Origin: Phlegmacium glaucopus
Lineage: Eukaryota; Basidiomycota; Agaricomycetes; Agaricales; Cortinariaceae
DNA: 64,000 nt
Direction of reading: 5' to 3'
Assembly: GCA_015039465.1 (NCBI GenBank)
Contig: MU130533.1
Span: 124,001 to 188,000, forward strand
Below the pieces are notes generated by a model, which saw only the letters and a list, made by a program, of their open reading frames with translations, did no database searches and was not told the DNA's origin. How positions within the stretch are numbered: position 1 is the stretch's first letter; each line of letters begins with the position of its first letter. This document shows positions 53,717-64,000 of the stretch, in pieces. The position numbers and the translations under genes were made by a program.

Positions 53717-53797
53717 GCTTGGGTGTGAGGACAAGTGGAGTTGTTGCCTTTCTAGGCCAATACAAGAAGTGACATCATCACCCTTTTTCCAGTAACC

Positions 53798-54394
53798 ATG
53801 GACGTAAAAAAGATAGAACACGAGATAATAAAAGAAGCAAAAAATGAAGAAAATATTCTCAAAGATGCTCTCAAGGACCTTTCACACACCGAGAAAACAG
53901 TGGTAAAAACTCACAAGGTAAATACATACTATAATATCAAAGTAGAATTTGCTTTTATCCATCTATAGGCAGCTACCAAGGCGGATCACAGTCTCGAAAA
54001 ATCTGAAAAGAAAGAACAATCAGCTCTCGGAAAAGTTCACGAAGCAACCCATGCACACGATATAGCCCTTTCCACCGTACACAAAGCTCAAAATGACCTT
54101 GAGGTACAATGGTCGTCAAATCCATGACCACGTCTAACCACATTGACCACAGATGACGCAAACACACCATGCCAAGGTGCAGGAGGCCTTGGCAGGAAAA
54201 AAATCTCAAGTCGATGCTGCCATCAAACAAAACCAAGTCCACACAGTAAGTTGCATATATGTTACTCTGGCGGATCGTCATGAATGCCCTGATAGCGAGA
54301 ACGTAATGATAAAATTATTGCGCTCCATGGTCCAGGAGGTGGAGATGAAGCTTCGCGTGTCATTCCACAACATTCTGATTCTGAACCCTTGTAA
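53798..54394 (+). CDS. Small coiled-coil protein, unknown function
   Basis: Four exons join in frame from the ATG at 53798. MDVKKIEHEIIKEAKNEENI...KTVVKTHK; AATKADHSLEKSEKKEQSAL...KAQNDLE; MTQTHHAKVQEALAGKKSQV...QNQVHT; RERNDKIIALHGPGGGDEAS...SDSEPL and a stop at 54394. About 148 aa, nearly all charged helix with alternating Lys/Glu/His, so probably a coiled coil. No membrane segment. The His-rich spacing (HEATHAH, TQTHH) is notable. The gene sits 81 bp from the divergent channel gene, so the two may share a promoter. I do not recognise a characterised family. Confidence 0.7.
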
Positions 54395-54470
54395 AATTGG
54401 GCCCAGTTGCCAAGCACTTGCTGTAATTCTCTTTTGTAATGCCGTTACGATTGCATAATAGGATTCTGGG

Positions 54471-55340
54471 TTACATAGCGCTCTTCACAACACCCTCGTT
54501 GGCAACTTGACCCTGAAGTAACGCCTCACCAACTTTCTTTGTGTTGTCCTTCTCTTCTTTCATCAAGTTGCTGAATGGTTTGAAAATGGGCAGACTGGCA
54601 TCGCCGACTAGTTGAAATGCAATGCTTTCGCTGGTGCCAATGACAGCTCCTTCTCTGCGCATGCGTTCGATGGCTATAGGGATCTCAAAGGAGTTGCAGG
54701 AAGAAACCCCATCGATCACAATGTGAGGTATACATGTCTGCAAGGAAAGCAGGGAGAGAACAGTTTGGAGAACGCAGACATGAGACTATAGGTACAAGAT
54801 GCCTGAGTATATGATCGAACAACACCGTGTAAAATCTAACCTCGATACCAAATATAACAACCGATTTGACAGCGAGACGTGCTCTAAGGATCGATTTGAC
54901 CTCTGGAATGATCATTGAAAACAATTTCTTGTCATATGGACCCAGCAGCAATGGGCCAAGCGATTCGAGGTCAATAGCTGGATCGGTAGGCCCCAGACCT
55001 TACAGACGGATGACTCATCGTACCCCGCTAAGATTACTAGTACCAGTAGTAGATACCTTTGGCATTCTGGGTCGTGCATACGACTTCGATATTTAAGAGC
55101 TGGATAGACAGTTGGAGGTTGGCGGATTATAGATTTGACACTAATTCACCTTTGCAAGTTTGAGCATCTTGTTAGTGGTGGAAACAATGTGTTCAAATCC
55201 ATGTATGGCTGGCCCTGGTGCCAGAAATAGAGTTCAAGACGACTATTAAGATGGGATTTGAACTGACTAAATTTTGTCTGGACATCGCATAAGAAGAAGA
55301 TTGTGGAAGCAGGCGCGAGACCGTGACTATGATCTTGCAT
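54471..55340 (-). CDS. Isochorismatase-like cysteine hydrolase
   Basis: The start at 55340 gives MQDHSHGLAPASTIFFLCDV, then QTKFRPAIHGFEHIVSTTNK, MLKLAKLLNIEVVCTTQNAK, GLGPTDPAIDLESLGPLLLG, PYDKKLFSMIIPEVKSI, VVIFGIESHVCVLQTVLSLL and DGVSSCNSFEIPIAIERMRR, ending in VVKSAM. About 213 aa with four introns. The catalytic triad of the family fits: Asp in FLCDVQ, Lys in the PYDKK region, Cys in SHVCVLQT. It is close to the ISOC1/ISOC2 group, whose substrate is unknown; a role as isochorismatase proper is unlikely in a fungus. Convergent with the coiled-coil gene. Confidence 0.88.
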
Positions 55341-55574
55341 GGCGATTTGGAAGGGGTAGTTGAAGCGGAGATTGAAAGTATTTGGTTATGTAGATTGACG
55401 GTTCAAATTGGACTGTCAGTGCTGTCCTTTGCATCTCACTCTCGTCCTCGACGCCTCCCTCAGTGTCGTCCCCCGTCGTCGCCAACCACAGGCACCTACT
55501 TTCCTTTCAGTCCACTCCCAATCCCAGGGTATCTCGTTCTTTCTTTTTCTTTCACACAATAAATTCTAGTCGTC

Positions 55575-58500
55575 ATGCAATCTTTATCAACCTTTGATTT
55601 TCACAGAGACGAAATCGCTGCCAAAAACAAGGTACGTTGCTTTGCATTATCGGATTGCTGAAGACTCAAATCATTTCTCTCAGTTTGAATCCTTTAAACT
55701 GGGCAAAGGCCTCCCATCATCCCACTCCCTCAACGGACCCAGGCATTCCCATACTCGTTCGCATTCCCGAAATGCCTCGATATCGGCTCCATCTCTTTCT
55801 TCTTCTTCTTCTTCTTCTTCTTCTTTGCCGCCTTTAACGTCTGTGACCAAACATGATATGTCCCATTTTTCTTTCCCCCCAGGTGATGGCGCCTGTGTTC
55901 CTCTTTCTCTGGCGAATCCAACCCCGAATCCGACTCCTTCAAAGCGTAACTCTCATCATCGCCGTCGCTCATCTGTGTCTACTCGCCACGAGTCTGCGGA
56001 GCTTATGGGCATGACCCTTCCAGACTTGCCCCCGTCTGCTTCTGAGGATAACATCAATCTCGGCGAAAAAGACTCTATTCGCCGCCGCGCTCTTTGGGCT
56101 CTTGAGGGCAAACCAGATGTCTCGTACAACAAGGTCGAGATTCCTGAGCTCTTGACGCCTGACATTGAGAAAATGATGTTCGAATATTGTAAGCCGTTCC
56201 TTACTATTTCCTTTTTTGGTAGCTCATTACCTGTCTCCATCAGCAACAAAACCGCCCTTCCCGTCAACCTCAAACTCTAGCTATGGAAACAGTCTTAATC
56301 CTTTAATGGGCAGCAAGCGAGACTCTTTCAAGCTTCTTGGATCGTCTTCATCCACGAAGGACCAACTTCATACCCTTGTGGAAGAGGAGGAGGAAGAGGA
56401 AGAACCAGTCAGGCCAAGCAAAGAGCAGGAAGTACCACCACCTGTCGATTCGATCAAAGAGAATGTATCCCCTATTATGACAACCCCTGCCGTTGCCATT
56501 ACGAAACCCCCCCTGTCCAAGCCACGTCCTGCTACTTTGAGTCTCCGCCCCTTGTCCCTTACGCCTGAGAATCTTGGTAGTATAACCCAGGGTTTTCCCA
56601 CTCCCACTTTGACTCCTAGTCCACGTCCGGGATTTCGCTCATTTTCGTTAAACCCTTCTCCGTCGTTGGATGAATCATCCACAACTAATACTTCTAGCCT
56701 GGAAAAATGCAGCCCGCTCGCCATTTCTCTCACTCCGTCCTCTCGGAGGCCGATCCTAAACCTTGCGCTGGACCAATTTAACAGCTCCGCGACGTCTATC
56801 CCAGAAGATGACACTAAACAAACACGTCGGAGTAGTATTTCCTACAAGAGGTCTTCATCGAATGGCAGCGTTACTGTTAATTTCGCAGGTCTTCCTACAC
56901 CTGAAATGACGCCAACCTTCCCTCGTCGGTATTCTAACGCGGACTCTGTTAGTAATGCCAGTGACGAGTTTTTTCCAGCCCCCCCGACGCAGTCGCGGCC
57001 TCTCAGCACGAGTGAGCAGCATTTTCTCTTCAAGTCTCATAATGCGCTTCTTGCGAGGATAACGGATTTGGAACGTGCCTTGTCAGTTAGGCGGAGGGAA
57101 TCCACTGGATATCCCAATTCCAATGGAGGAAGTTCCAGGCCGCTTTCGGTCGTTTCCAATATGTCCACGAGTGATGTCGGTAGCGGCAATGGTGAACCAA
57201 GCGATGAGATGCTCTGCTTAATTACAGACCTCAAAGCTGAGAGGGACGAGTTGAAGAGGGATGTAGATGGGTGGCGGACGAGAGTGGCAGATTTGGAGAG
57301 CCAGATTGGAGTCTTTGCCAAGAGAGTGGAAAATGAGAGGCGGGATGCATGGGTTGCCCGATCTCGTGTAGGGTTGTTGGAAGTAGAGAAGAGTGCTTTG
57401 AGCAAGAAGCTTGAAGCCGTTGATCAGTTGATTGCCCTTTATGACAAGGAGAAGGCGTTGATCAATGACCAGAGGACTTCTTTGAAGAAGGAGAATGAGG
57501 AGTACAGGAAGAAGTTGGATGCGCTGGAGACGGAACTCGAGTTTGTTAAGAAAGAGCTCAAGCTAGAAAAGTCCAAAAAATTAACGGTAGATCCGCTGTC
57601 TACTCCAATCCCAAGTTCTCTCGATGGTCATTTTGGGATCAAGAAACGTGGTCTTGGCTTCATGTCTCTTGACTCTGAGAGTTCCACTACAGATGTTGAT
57701 CCAGACTCCTCCGACGATAACTTTGCCTTTTCTCTGAAGGTTGTTCAGGAGGAGTCTAGTGCCAGCGATGAGGATGATTATTCTGAAGAGGAGAACGCTC
57801 TCGCCGGTTATGAGGACGAAGAGGATACCGATATCAGTTTCCAATCATCATCTTCGTTTGGTTCTGAAGATGATTGCCCTAGGTCTACGCAGCATTTACC
57901 GCAACTTGTGATCTCACCACCTGCTACCCCAAAGACATCATCAGCACCGCAAGTGTTCACGCCTCCTCGGCCTGGTCAAGAATCCAGAGCGACGTTATCA
58001 ATGTCATGGACCTTTCCGAAAGGTGTTCAAGCCCAAACGCAGGCTGTAAAAGATGAAGACGATGATACTGTCGATCGCTTCTTCGGGTGCCTAGATGATG
58101 GCGACAGCAGTGGCAGTTCCGTTCCCAACAGTCCGTCTGCTTACTCGTTTGAGCGAAGCAAGGGCATTTTTGCAAGTGGCTTCAAATTTGCACCTGCAGA
58201 TGACAATGCATCTTTTTTCCTTTCTGATGATGTTGATCTTCCTGCTGCGGCCGAGGCGCGAGAGGAGAGACGTCTCTCAGCTGTTCTTGAAGAGGCCGAA
58301 GAAAGTGACGGCAACGAGAACGAGGTTGATGACTCTGAAGACATGTTTGGTGACATTGGTGGTATTCGCATTACCTTTACTCCTGCTCAGGATGAGCCTG
58401 AAGTTAATGAAGCCAAACAGCTCCAAATTTCTCCAGTTAAATCTACTTCACCGCCACCTACTCTTCCTGCTTTGAATTTTGGGGAAGAGGGTTCCGATGA

Positions 58501-59551
58501 GGAAGAAGAGGCGATTAACAGTGTGATTCCTTTCAACTTTGGTCGACCATTGGTCAACGAACGTCAACCATCTCCGCCTGCTGTCACTTTCCCAGTGATG
58601 ATGACACCCCCACCGTCGCTTCCTCGTTCTCCTCCCTCCATCATCCTTCGTTCTTCTCCTTCCATCATTCCTCGTCCGGCTTCTCCGTCCTCCATACCCC
58701 GCCCTGTTCATTCAAGGCCTTTGTCTTCTACTTCATGTCTACCTTCTAAGCCATCAGCAGCCCCCAACTTTTCGTCCAGTTCGTACATCACTCCTCCCAC
58801 TAAGCGTGGCGGTAACCTTCCGTCCTTCATCCCTCAACCAGTCTCGTCTCCTTCACCGATGCGCGTTTCGGCTTGCCCATCTAAACCAAAAACAGTCCCA
58901 ATGTCAACGTTTATTCGCCAGCCAGTTCGAAAGCCACTAACGCCCCCGGAGGCCACCGACTGTCGGAAAAATGCAGGCAGTTCAAATGGTTCGACACCAA
59001 CTCCCACCATCCGTACGTCTTACTAATTTTTTGTGACCTCAGTGAACAATCCGATGAACACTCGTTCTCTCTGCAGATCCCCTGATGATCACGCCGCGAT
59101 CTCAGCCGCGTCTTCCAACTCGTTCTCGCAAATGAAGAACATGGGCGACTCCAATTCCAATTCCAACGACTACACCCACCCCGATAACCCTTTACGTCCT
59201 TATTCCCAAGATTCTCGTTCTCATACCTCCTGCACCCACCCTTCTTCCATTTCTTCTATCATGTCTTCAATGTCATTCCAAGCTTTCACGAGCTTCATTC
59301 CTCTATCCTGGAGCAGTTCTCAGCGACCTTTGTCTGCTGCACCCCCTACTTCGTCGTTGTCTCACAGTACATCCAGTAGTATTAGCGAAGCCACTGTTGT
59401 TCCGAATGCAGTCTCATCCAGGAAACATGGCTACGTCTTACGCAAAAAACAGCTGCAATTGTTGAAAGCGCAGATGGAGACGGAAGGTGTAGGGAATATG
59501 AGGACCCCTGTACAATGCAAGAAATGTGTCGGGGATTTAGTTTTCATTTGA
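55575..59551 (+). CDS. Large Ser/Pro-rich coiled-coil protein, unknown function
   Basis: The ATG at 55575 gives MQSLSTFDFHRDEIAAKN, an intron, then FESFKLGKGLPSSHSLNG. The protein has about 1264 aa. It has a Ser-rich N-part with a TCT-repeat poly-Ser run, and a block TLPDLPPSASEDNINLGEKD with SIRRRALWALEGKPDVSYNK. A coiled coil lies at about residues 470-620 (RITDLERALSVRR; LKAERDELKRDVDGW; KKENEEYRKKLDALETELEF). Long acidic/Ser regions follow, then a C-terminal block LRKKQLQLLKAQMETEGV with VQCKKCVGDLVFI. No known enzyme domain. The last intron can use either of two donors 4 nt apart (near 59012/59016): one ends the protein at 59135, the other reaches the conserved-looking C-terminus at 59551, which I prefer. 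Confidence 0.75.
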
Positions 59552-60100
59552 GGTAATTAAAAATTTAGCTTCTTTTCTTTCTGTGTTGATACTGGTTAAT
59601 AGATAATCAGCAAAAAAAATCTTGGACGTTATTCATCATTTATTTGTCCCTTGTTGCACTATGGACTTGCTTTGTACATACCCTCTATGACCCCATACCA
59701 TCCATTATGCATCGCGCTTTATTCTATGCCTCTTATGCCCCTCTTCCTTTCTTGATTTATTTTGCGCTTGATGTGTCCTTGCAATTCACCTCATCCATAC
59801 CCACCACCACTCCATCAACCTCGCAACTCTTTCATTGTTTTTTTTCTCTCTTTATTCACACCTTCACACGTTTGCATGTCTTTCGCAACTATCGTTTATC
59901 TTTGGCTTGATGTCACGATACACGGAAGTATATGTATTACTAGCCAGCTTGCTTATTGTTCAACGTTCGACGCTGTCGATGCAATTGTCGTCGGACTGAG
60001 TGGGCTCCGGAATTACCCGTTACAGTAGATACCGTGAGAAAGCTGTATTTTGGTATCTGTCTCTTTGCAAGTTGAATACACATATACAACTCTAACAACA
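59552..60100. other. Spacer upstream of the NDUFA4-like gene
   Basis: About 550 bp. Holds the 3' end of the large coiled-coil gene and the promoter of the next gene. The plus-strand frames at 59644-59910 and 59762-60028 overlap each other and have no family features. Confidence 0.45.
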
Positions 60101-60584
60101 ATGCCTTCACCTCAGCCTCTGCGCAGAACTTTTATGAAGAACTGGTTCGCCGTTGAGGTTGGTTATCCTTATATTTCCTTTTTTTCTTTGCGCTGATTCA
60201 TTTTGGCTAGGCCATTCCCATGTGAGCGGTCTGTGATATTGTTAATGAATGATCTGAAAAGACTTGGCGTTTAGCTACGTGATTATTGGAGGAGTCGTGG
60301 CTGGTGCCGGCTGGTACCTGGGCCGTCTTGCTCTGGGACCTTCCGGTGAGTCTATGGTGGTTGCTACCCTTGAACATCTCGCTGATTTTCATCTAGTTGT
60401 CTGGACCAAAAGCAATCCTACTCCATGGAACACAATTCAGCCCGAACAAGGCACAAAAATGTTGGAAGTCAACCAGAAATTCGAGAAGAGGTGCGCGTTT
60501 CCGAAAACCTGGCATTTGTGTCTGGTCAATGTGAAATTGACTATGGTCTTCCTACTCTGTAGCTGGTCCCGTGACAAGTTGTAG
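60101..60584 (+). CDS. NDUFA4/MLRQ-like mitochondrial respiratory subunit
   Basis: The start at 60101 gives MPSPQPLRRTFMKNWFAVE. An 11-nt microexon (60211-60221, AIPI) follows, then YVIIGGVVAGAGWYLGRLAL as a single membrane helix, GPSVVWTKSNPTPWNTIQPE, QGTKMLEVNQKFEK and SWSRDKL at the end. About 80 aa in five exons. The Trp-rich NPTPWN motif and the single helix are typical of the MLRQ/NDUFA4 (B12D) family, small inner-membrane proteins found with complex I or IV. Confidence 0.85.
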
Positions 60585-60753
60585 AGGATTTTCCAACTTG
60601 GGCTTTTTTTTATTAGAATTTTTCCCTCCTGTAACCGAACACGAAATCTATGTCTGTCAGAGAGTTCTTCCAGTGTGACGATGGCTGTGACCTTCAATTG
60701 CCGGTCGGTAATACTCGGTATCAAAGGTGACCATTATCTTTCTTTCCTCTTCC

Positions 60754-62117
60754 ATGACTTCCCAGCCCAGTGATTCAACACCATACGATGATCCGGAGGA
60801 TTTCCCAACCACCGGACCCCTCGTCGTTAGTTCTTGAAACTCCTACAAACTCTTCTGTAACTGACTTATCGATTAGGCCAAGATGGGTGGATCTCTAAAT
60901 TTGCCCACTATACTATTTGGAGCAGGCGCCTTCTCTCAACAATATAATACGGAAGATCATATTGCAAGTACTATTCCATTGCGCACAGTAAGACTTGCCC
61001 TCCGGTAAATCTTCTGGTTGAGTAAATGTTACTAGTCTTAATGCGTCCGTGAAGCTATGGCATATCCGCCTTTGATACCTCCGCGTATTATGGACCTTCC
61101 GAGATTGTTCTGGGTAATGCCTTGCATGCTCTCAGAGAAGAATTTCCGCGTTCATCTTATCAGCTGGTGAGACTTTGCATACCGGAATGTCAGAATTACT
61201 CTATAATTTATTTGGGATTGTTAGATGACGAAATGTGGTCGGTACGGGATTGATAAGTTCGATTATTCTCCTACGACCATCCGCGAGAGTGTGAAACGAA
61301 GCTTAGAGCGATTGAAGACTGATTATCTCGATACAGTTTATCTGCATGATGTTGAATTTGTATGTACTCCAATCGCAGCACGACTGACGGGGAATCATAT
61401 CGGGGCAATCAAGGAAGAAGCGACCTCTTATGGTCTAGCAGAAGGCGATGAAGCACGAGTTAGAGGGGAAGGCGATCAGAAGGTGCTTGATGCTCTTTCT
61501 GAACTGCGAGACCTCCAGCGCGAAGGTTTGATCAAGAACGTAGGCATCACAGGTAATCACCATCTTTCCATATACCCCTTCTATTAATGTCCCTGTTTCT
61601 CTTAGGCTTCCCACTACCCACCCTTCTACGCCTCGCTATTTTGGTTCTTCACACACCTCCATACGCGCCCCTAGATGTGCTACTCTCCTATTCTCATCTC
61701 TGTTTGCAAAACTCGACCTTTCTAGAGTTTATTCCCCACTTTTACAAACGTGCAAAGGTTGGACAGCTCGTTGCGGCTTCTCCTTTGAGTATGGGACTTC
61801 TTACATCAAAGCCTCCTTCTTGGCACCCTGCTCCTCCGCGATTGCGAGAGGCAGTGGTAGATGCGAGTAACAAATGGGCTGGAGACTTACCCAATCTAGC
61901 AGTGGGTTATTCCATTCGCCGTACGATCTCAGCAGAAGAGCCGCTTCCTCTGGTAATGGGCTTTAGCTCCCCAGGAGAGGTGCATAGTTGCGTGAAAGTG
62001 TGGAGAGAAGTTCTGGCTGGACACCAGAATGATGAGAGAGTCAAGGGCGAGGAACAGGTTCGAGAGGTCTTGCGTCAGGCAGAATATTTAGATTGGTCGT
62101 GGGCTTCCCCAAATTGA
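60754..62117 (+). CDS. Aldo-keto reductase, D-arabinose dehydrogenase (Ara2)-like
   Basis: The start at 60754 gives MTSQPSDSTPYDDPEDFPTT. After an intron come LPTILFGAGAFSQQYNTEDH and ISAFDTSAYYGPSEIVLGNA (catalytic Asp and Tyr). Next are MTKCGRYGIDKFDYSPTTIR (catalytic Lys in TKCGR), RLKTDYLDTVYLHDVEFV (His) and LRDLQREGLIKNVGITGFPL, then VAASPLSMGLLTSKPPSWHP. About 384 aa with four introns. The TIM-barrel catalytic tetrad is complete. The long insert GNHIGAIKEEATSYGLAEGD is typical of the Ara2 branch, which oxidises D-arabinose for erythroascorbate. The exact substrate here is not proven. Confidence 0.87.
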
Positions 62118-62177
62118 AATGTACATACATAAGATCATCAGTGATTGCACGTGCTTGTTATAAACTTCACTTCAAAA

Positions 62178-64000
62178 ATGACCATCGACGGTCTGATACT
62201 GTTGGATAATACTGGGTTAGTTGGTTTCTATCGAGTATTGTCCTTGTTCTCACAAACAAGCTAAGACGTCCTGTTATACAGTCGGCCTTCAGATCGACTT
62301 CCCCTGCTTACCCTCTAATCCACATTGACGCGTACAATGATGCGCTTTCCAGAACCTCTCGTCCAGACGACGTTGACCCAGTCATCTATGTTCCTGCGTA
62401 TAACATTACAGAATCTCCAAGCGTTTGCTGTCATGTGCAGTGTGCAGATATGAGATTCCTATGTCCTATCAGCGGCAATGGTACGTTCTGCAAGTAGCTG
62501 TTAGCAGGAAATTCAATAGGAATATAAAACGTTTCAGTGGATCCTTTGTACGGATTTGCATTTTTGCAGACTTTTATCGACATCCTACGTGAATACTTTG
62601 GCGACATTTCCGCAGCGACCTTGAAAGACAACTTTGATGTCGTATATCAGGTATGAAAACCGAGGGCTTCATCTTCTCTTATGCATCACAAGAACTCATA
62701 TTCTCAGCTTTTGGAGGAAACTTTGGATTCAGGAGGGCATCCTCTGACAACGTCCCCAAATGCACTCCGAGATATTGTGTTACCCCCCTCTCTGCTCAAT
62801 AAGCTTCTTAGCGTAGCTGGCGCGAACGTCAATTCAACAATCAACTCTGGTTCCGGTCTAGGCTCAGCTGGAGGTGCCTTTTCGTCGTCCGTTCCATGGC
62901 GAAAAGCAGGTTTAAAATACACGAGCAACGAAATATATATCGACCTGGTGGAAGAGCTTCAAGCTATTGTCAACAAGTCTGCGCTTCTATGTGTGCTTCA
63001 ACATGCGCTGATCTTCGATTTTATTATAGGCATGGCGTATCACTCTCGGGTAGTGTGCTAGGGAAAATGGAAACAAATACCAGATTATCAGGTGTGTTTT
63101 TGTCGGCATCCAGATCAAATTAATAACTTATACCCTCCTGCAATATAGGCAACCCGGAGCTTCTTCTATCTTTCACAAATCCACATATTCTGTCTGATTT
63201 TTCGTTTCACCCGTGTGTTCGGTACGTTTGGGAGTTTTATCACTGTTCAGGGACTACATAAATATGATTCTTGTCCAATTTAGCTTGCAGCGTTGGTCAC
63301 GCGATAAAATCTTTTCATTCGTACCTCCGGACGGAAAGTTTATACTTGCTGAGTATCGTTATTCCCCAAATACGTCAAGCTCGTCAGCCACAGCTGCAGC
63401 TTCTTCGACTTCTGTCACAACAAGTATTGCCAAAGATAACGTTCCGGTTCCTTTTGGTCTTAAAACGACCTTTGACCTCCAAGAATATAACGGTATGATG
63501 GGTTTCTATAATCAGTACACATTCATTAACTAAAGTCCGGTTAGCTTCTTTCGACGTCACATTAAGTTCTCGTCTAACAACACGACCTCTGGAGAACGTC
63601 GTTATCGAACTTAATCTTGGGGAAGGGGCATCGGCGATAAAATGTATTGCTGCCCGTGGGATGGGAGGTCTTGGGCGAGGGGGTGTTGGACCTATGGATA
63701 TGGGCATTGGAGCAAGCTCAGGCGCTTCATGGGCGTTCGACATTAAAAAGAGGGTAAGAACCGAACGGGATGCACTTCACGGATCTCATCTTGTCATATA
63801 TATCTAGGTTTTGAAGTGGGAGATTCCAATCGTCCCACCGTCAAGTAGTTGGAATCTCCGGGGTTCATTCACGACCCCGTAAGTCTACAGTTCTTAGGCA
63901 CATGCCCACATCATCTCCCTATTGACAAGAGTTTCTGCAGGACGATTGCGCCTCGCCTATCACACGCCTTGCAAGTGCGCTTTGAGATACAATCGCACAC
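62178..64000 (+). CDS. APM3: AP-3 complex medium subunit mu (partial, C-terminus off the right edge)
   Basis: AP-3 sorts cargo from the Golgi/endosome to the vacuole. The start at 62178, 60 bp after the previous stop, gives MTIDGLILLDNTGRPVIQSA. The longin-like N-domain follows (VCCHVQCADMRFLCPISGN, VDPLYGFAFLQTFIDILREY, NFDVVYQLLEETLDSGG). The mu-homology domain then starts at NEIYIDLVEELQAIVNKHGV, with GKMETNTRLSG, NPELLLSFTNPHILSDFSFH, WSRDKIFSFVPPDGKFILAE and VLKWEIPIVPPSSSWNL. The reading frame is open at base 64000 in FTTPRTIAPRLSHALQVRF. The VEELQAIV and SGNPEL blocks distinguish mu subunits; the short NALRDIVLPPS linker fits the mu3 branch. Confidence 0.9.

Noticed and set aside
1..64000. 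CRISPR arrays, rRNA genes, secondary-metabolite cluster
   Set aside because: No regularly spaced repeats, no rRNA-like sequence, and the genes are mixed housekeeping functions without core biosynthetic enzymes.

Overview
The window reads as nuclear DNA of a filamentous basidiomycete, most likely an agaricomycete (mushroom-forming) fungus. Genes are dense and lie on both strands. Most are split by many introns of about 45-70 nt with GT(A/G)NGT donors, and gaps between genes are often only 50-150 bp. I rebuilt gene models by joining exons by hand at splice sites that keep the frame and restore recognisable family sequence. No prokaryotic features, rRNA or convincing tRNA genes were found.

Left part (1-12 kb). 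An Inn1/Fic1-type C2 cytokinesis protein runs off the left edge. A 2.3-kb nest of DNA transposons with at least four layers follows, then a secreted GH125/MUG157 mannosidase, an intronless Ser-rich protein of unknown function, and LEU1 (isopropylmalate isomerase, leucine synthesis). All genes are on the minus strand.

Accessory part (12-26 kb). This is a gene-poor stretch dominated by a direct duplication of a complete 14-exon MFS drug/polyamine-type transporter. Both copies look intact. The second copy is bracketed by 94-bp direct repeats. The first copy has an inverted-repeat transposon (9-bp target duplication) in its upstream region, and that transposon carries a decayed DEAD/RecQ-type helicase piece. 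An unknown 455-aa protein, MED10 and a broken importin beta-4 (KAP123) fragment follow.

Housekeeping part (26-64 kb). In order: RIC8 (G-alpha chaperone/GEF), a nucleolin-like protein (gar2/NSR1), a Rab escort protein (MRS6), a DUF3445 haem-oxidase-like protein, an Atf1-family bZIP factor, a small weakly supported hypothetical gene, mitochondrial ATP synthase subunit d, glucokinase, a SOD-fold mitoribosomal protein, OST2/DAD1, the 72-aa mitofissin ATG44, GPC1, the tRNA adenosine deaminase TAD1, an EF-hand MscS channel, a small coiled-coil protein, an isochorismatase-like hydrolase, a large coiled-coil protein, an NDUFA4-like subunit, an aldo-keto reductase and APM3 (AP-3 mu), which runs off the right edge.

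The genes do not form one pathway or a biosynthetic cluster. Points worth a second look are the nested transposons, the transporter duplication with its insertion history, five GC-AG introns, an 11-nt microexon, and the very small ATG44 gene, which is split into five exons and has no exon long enough to stand out as an open reading frame.
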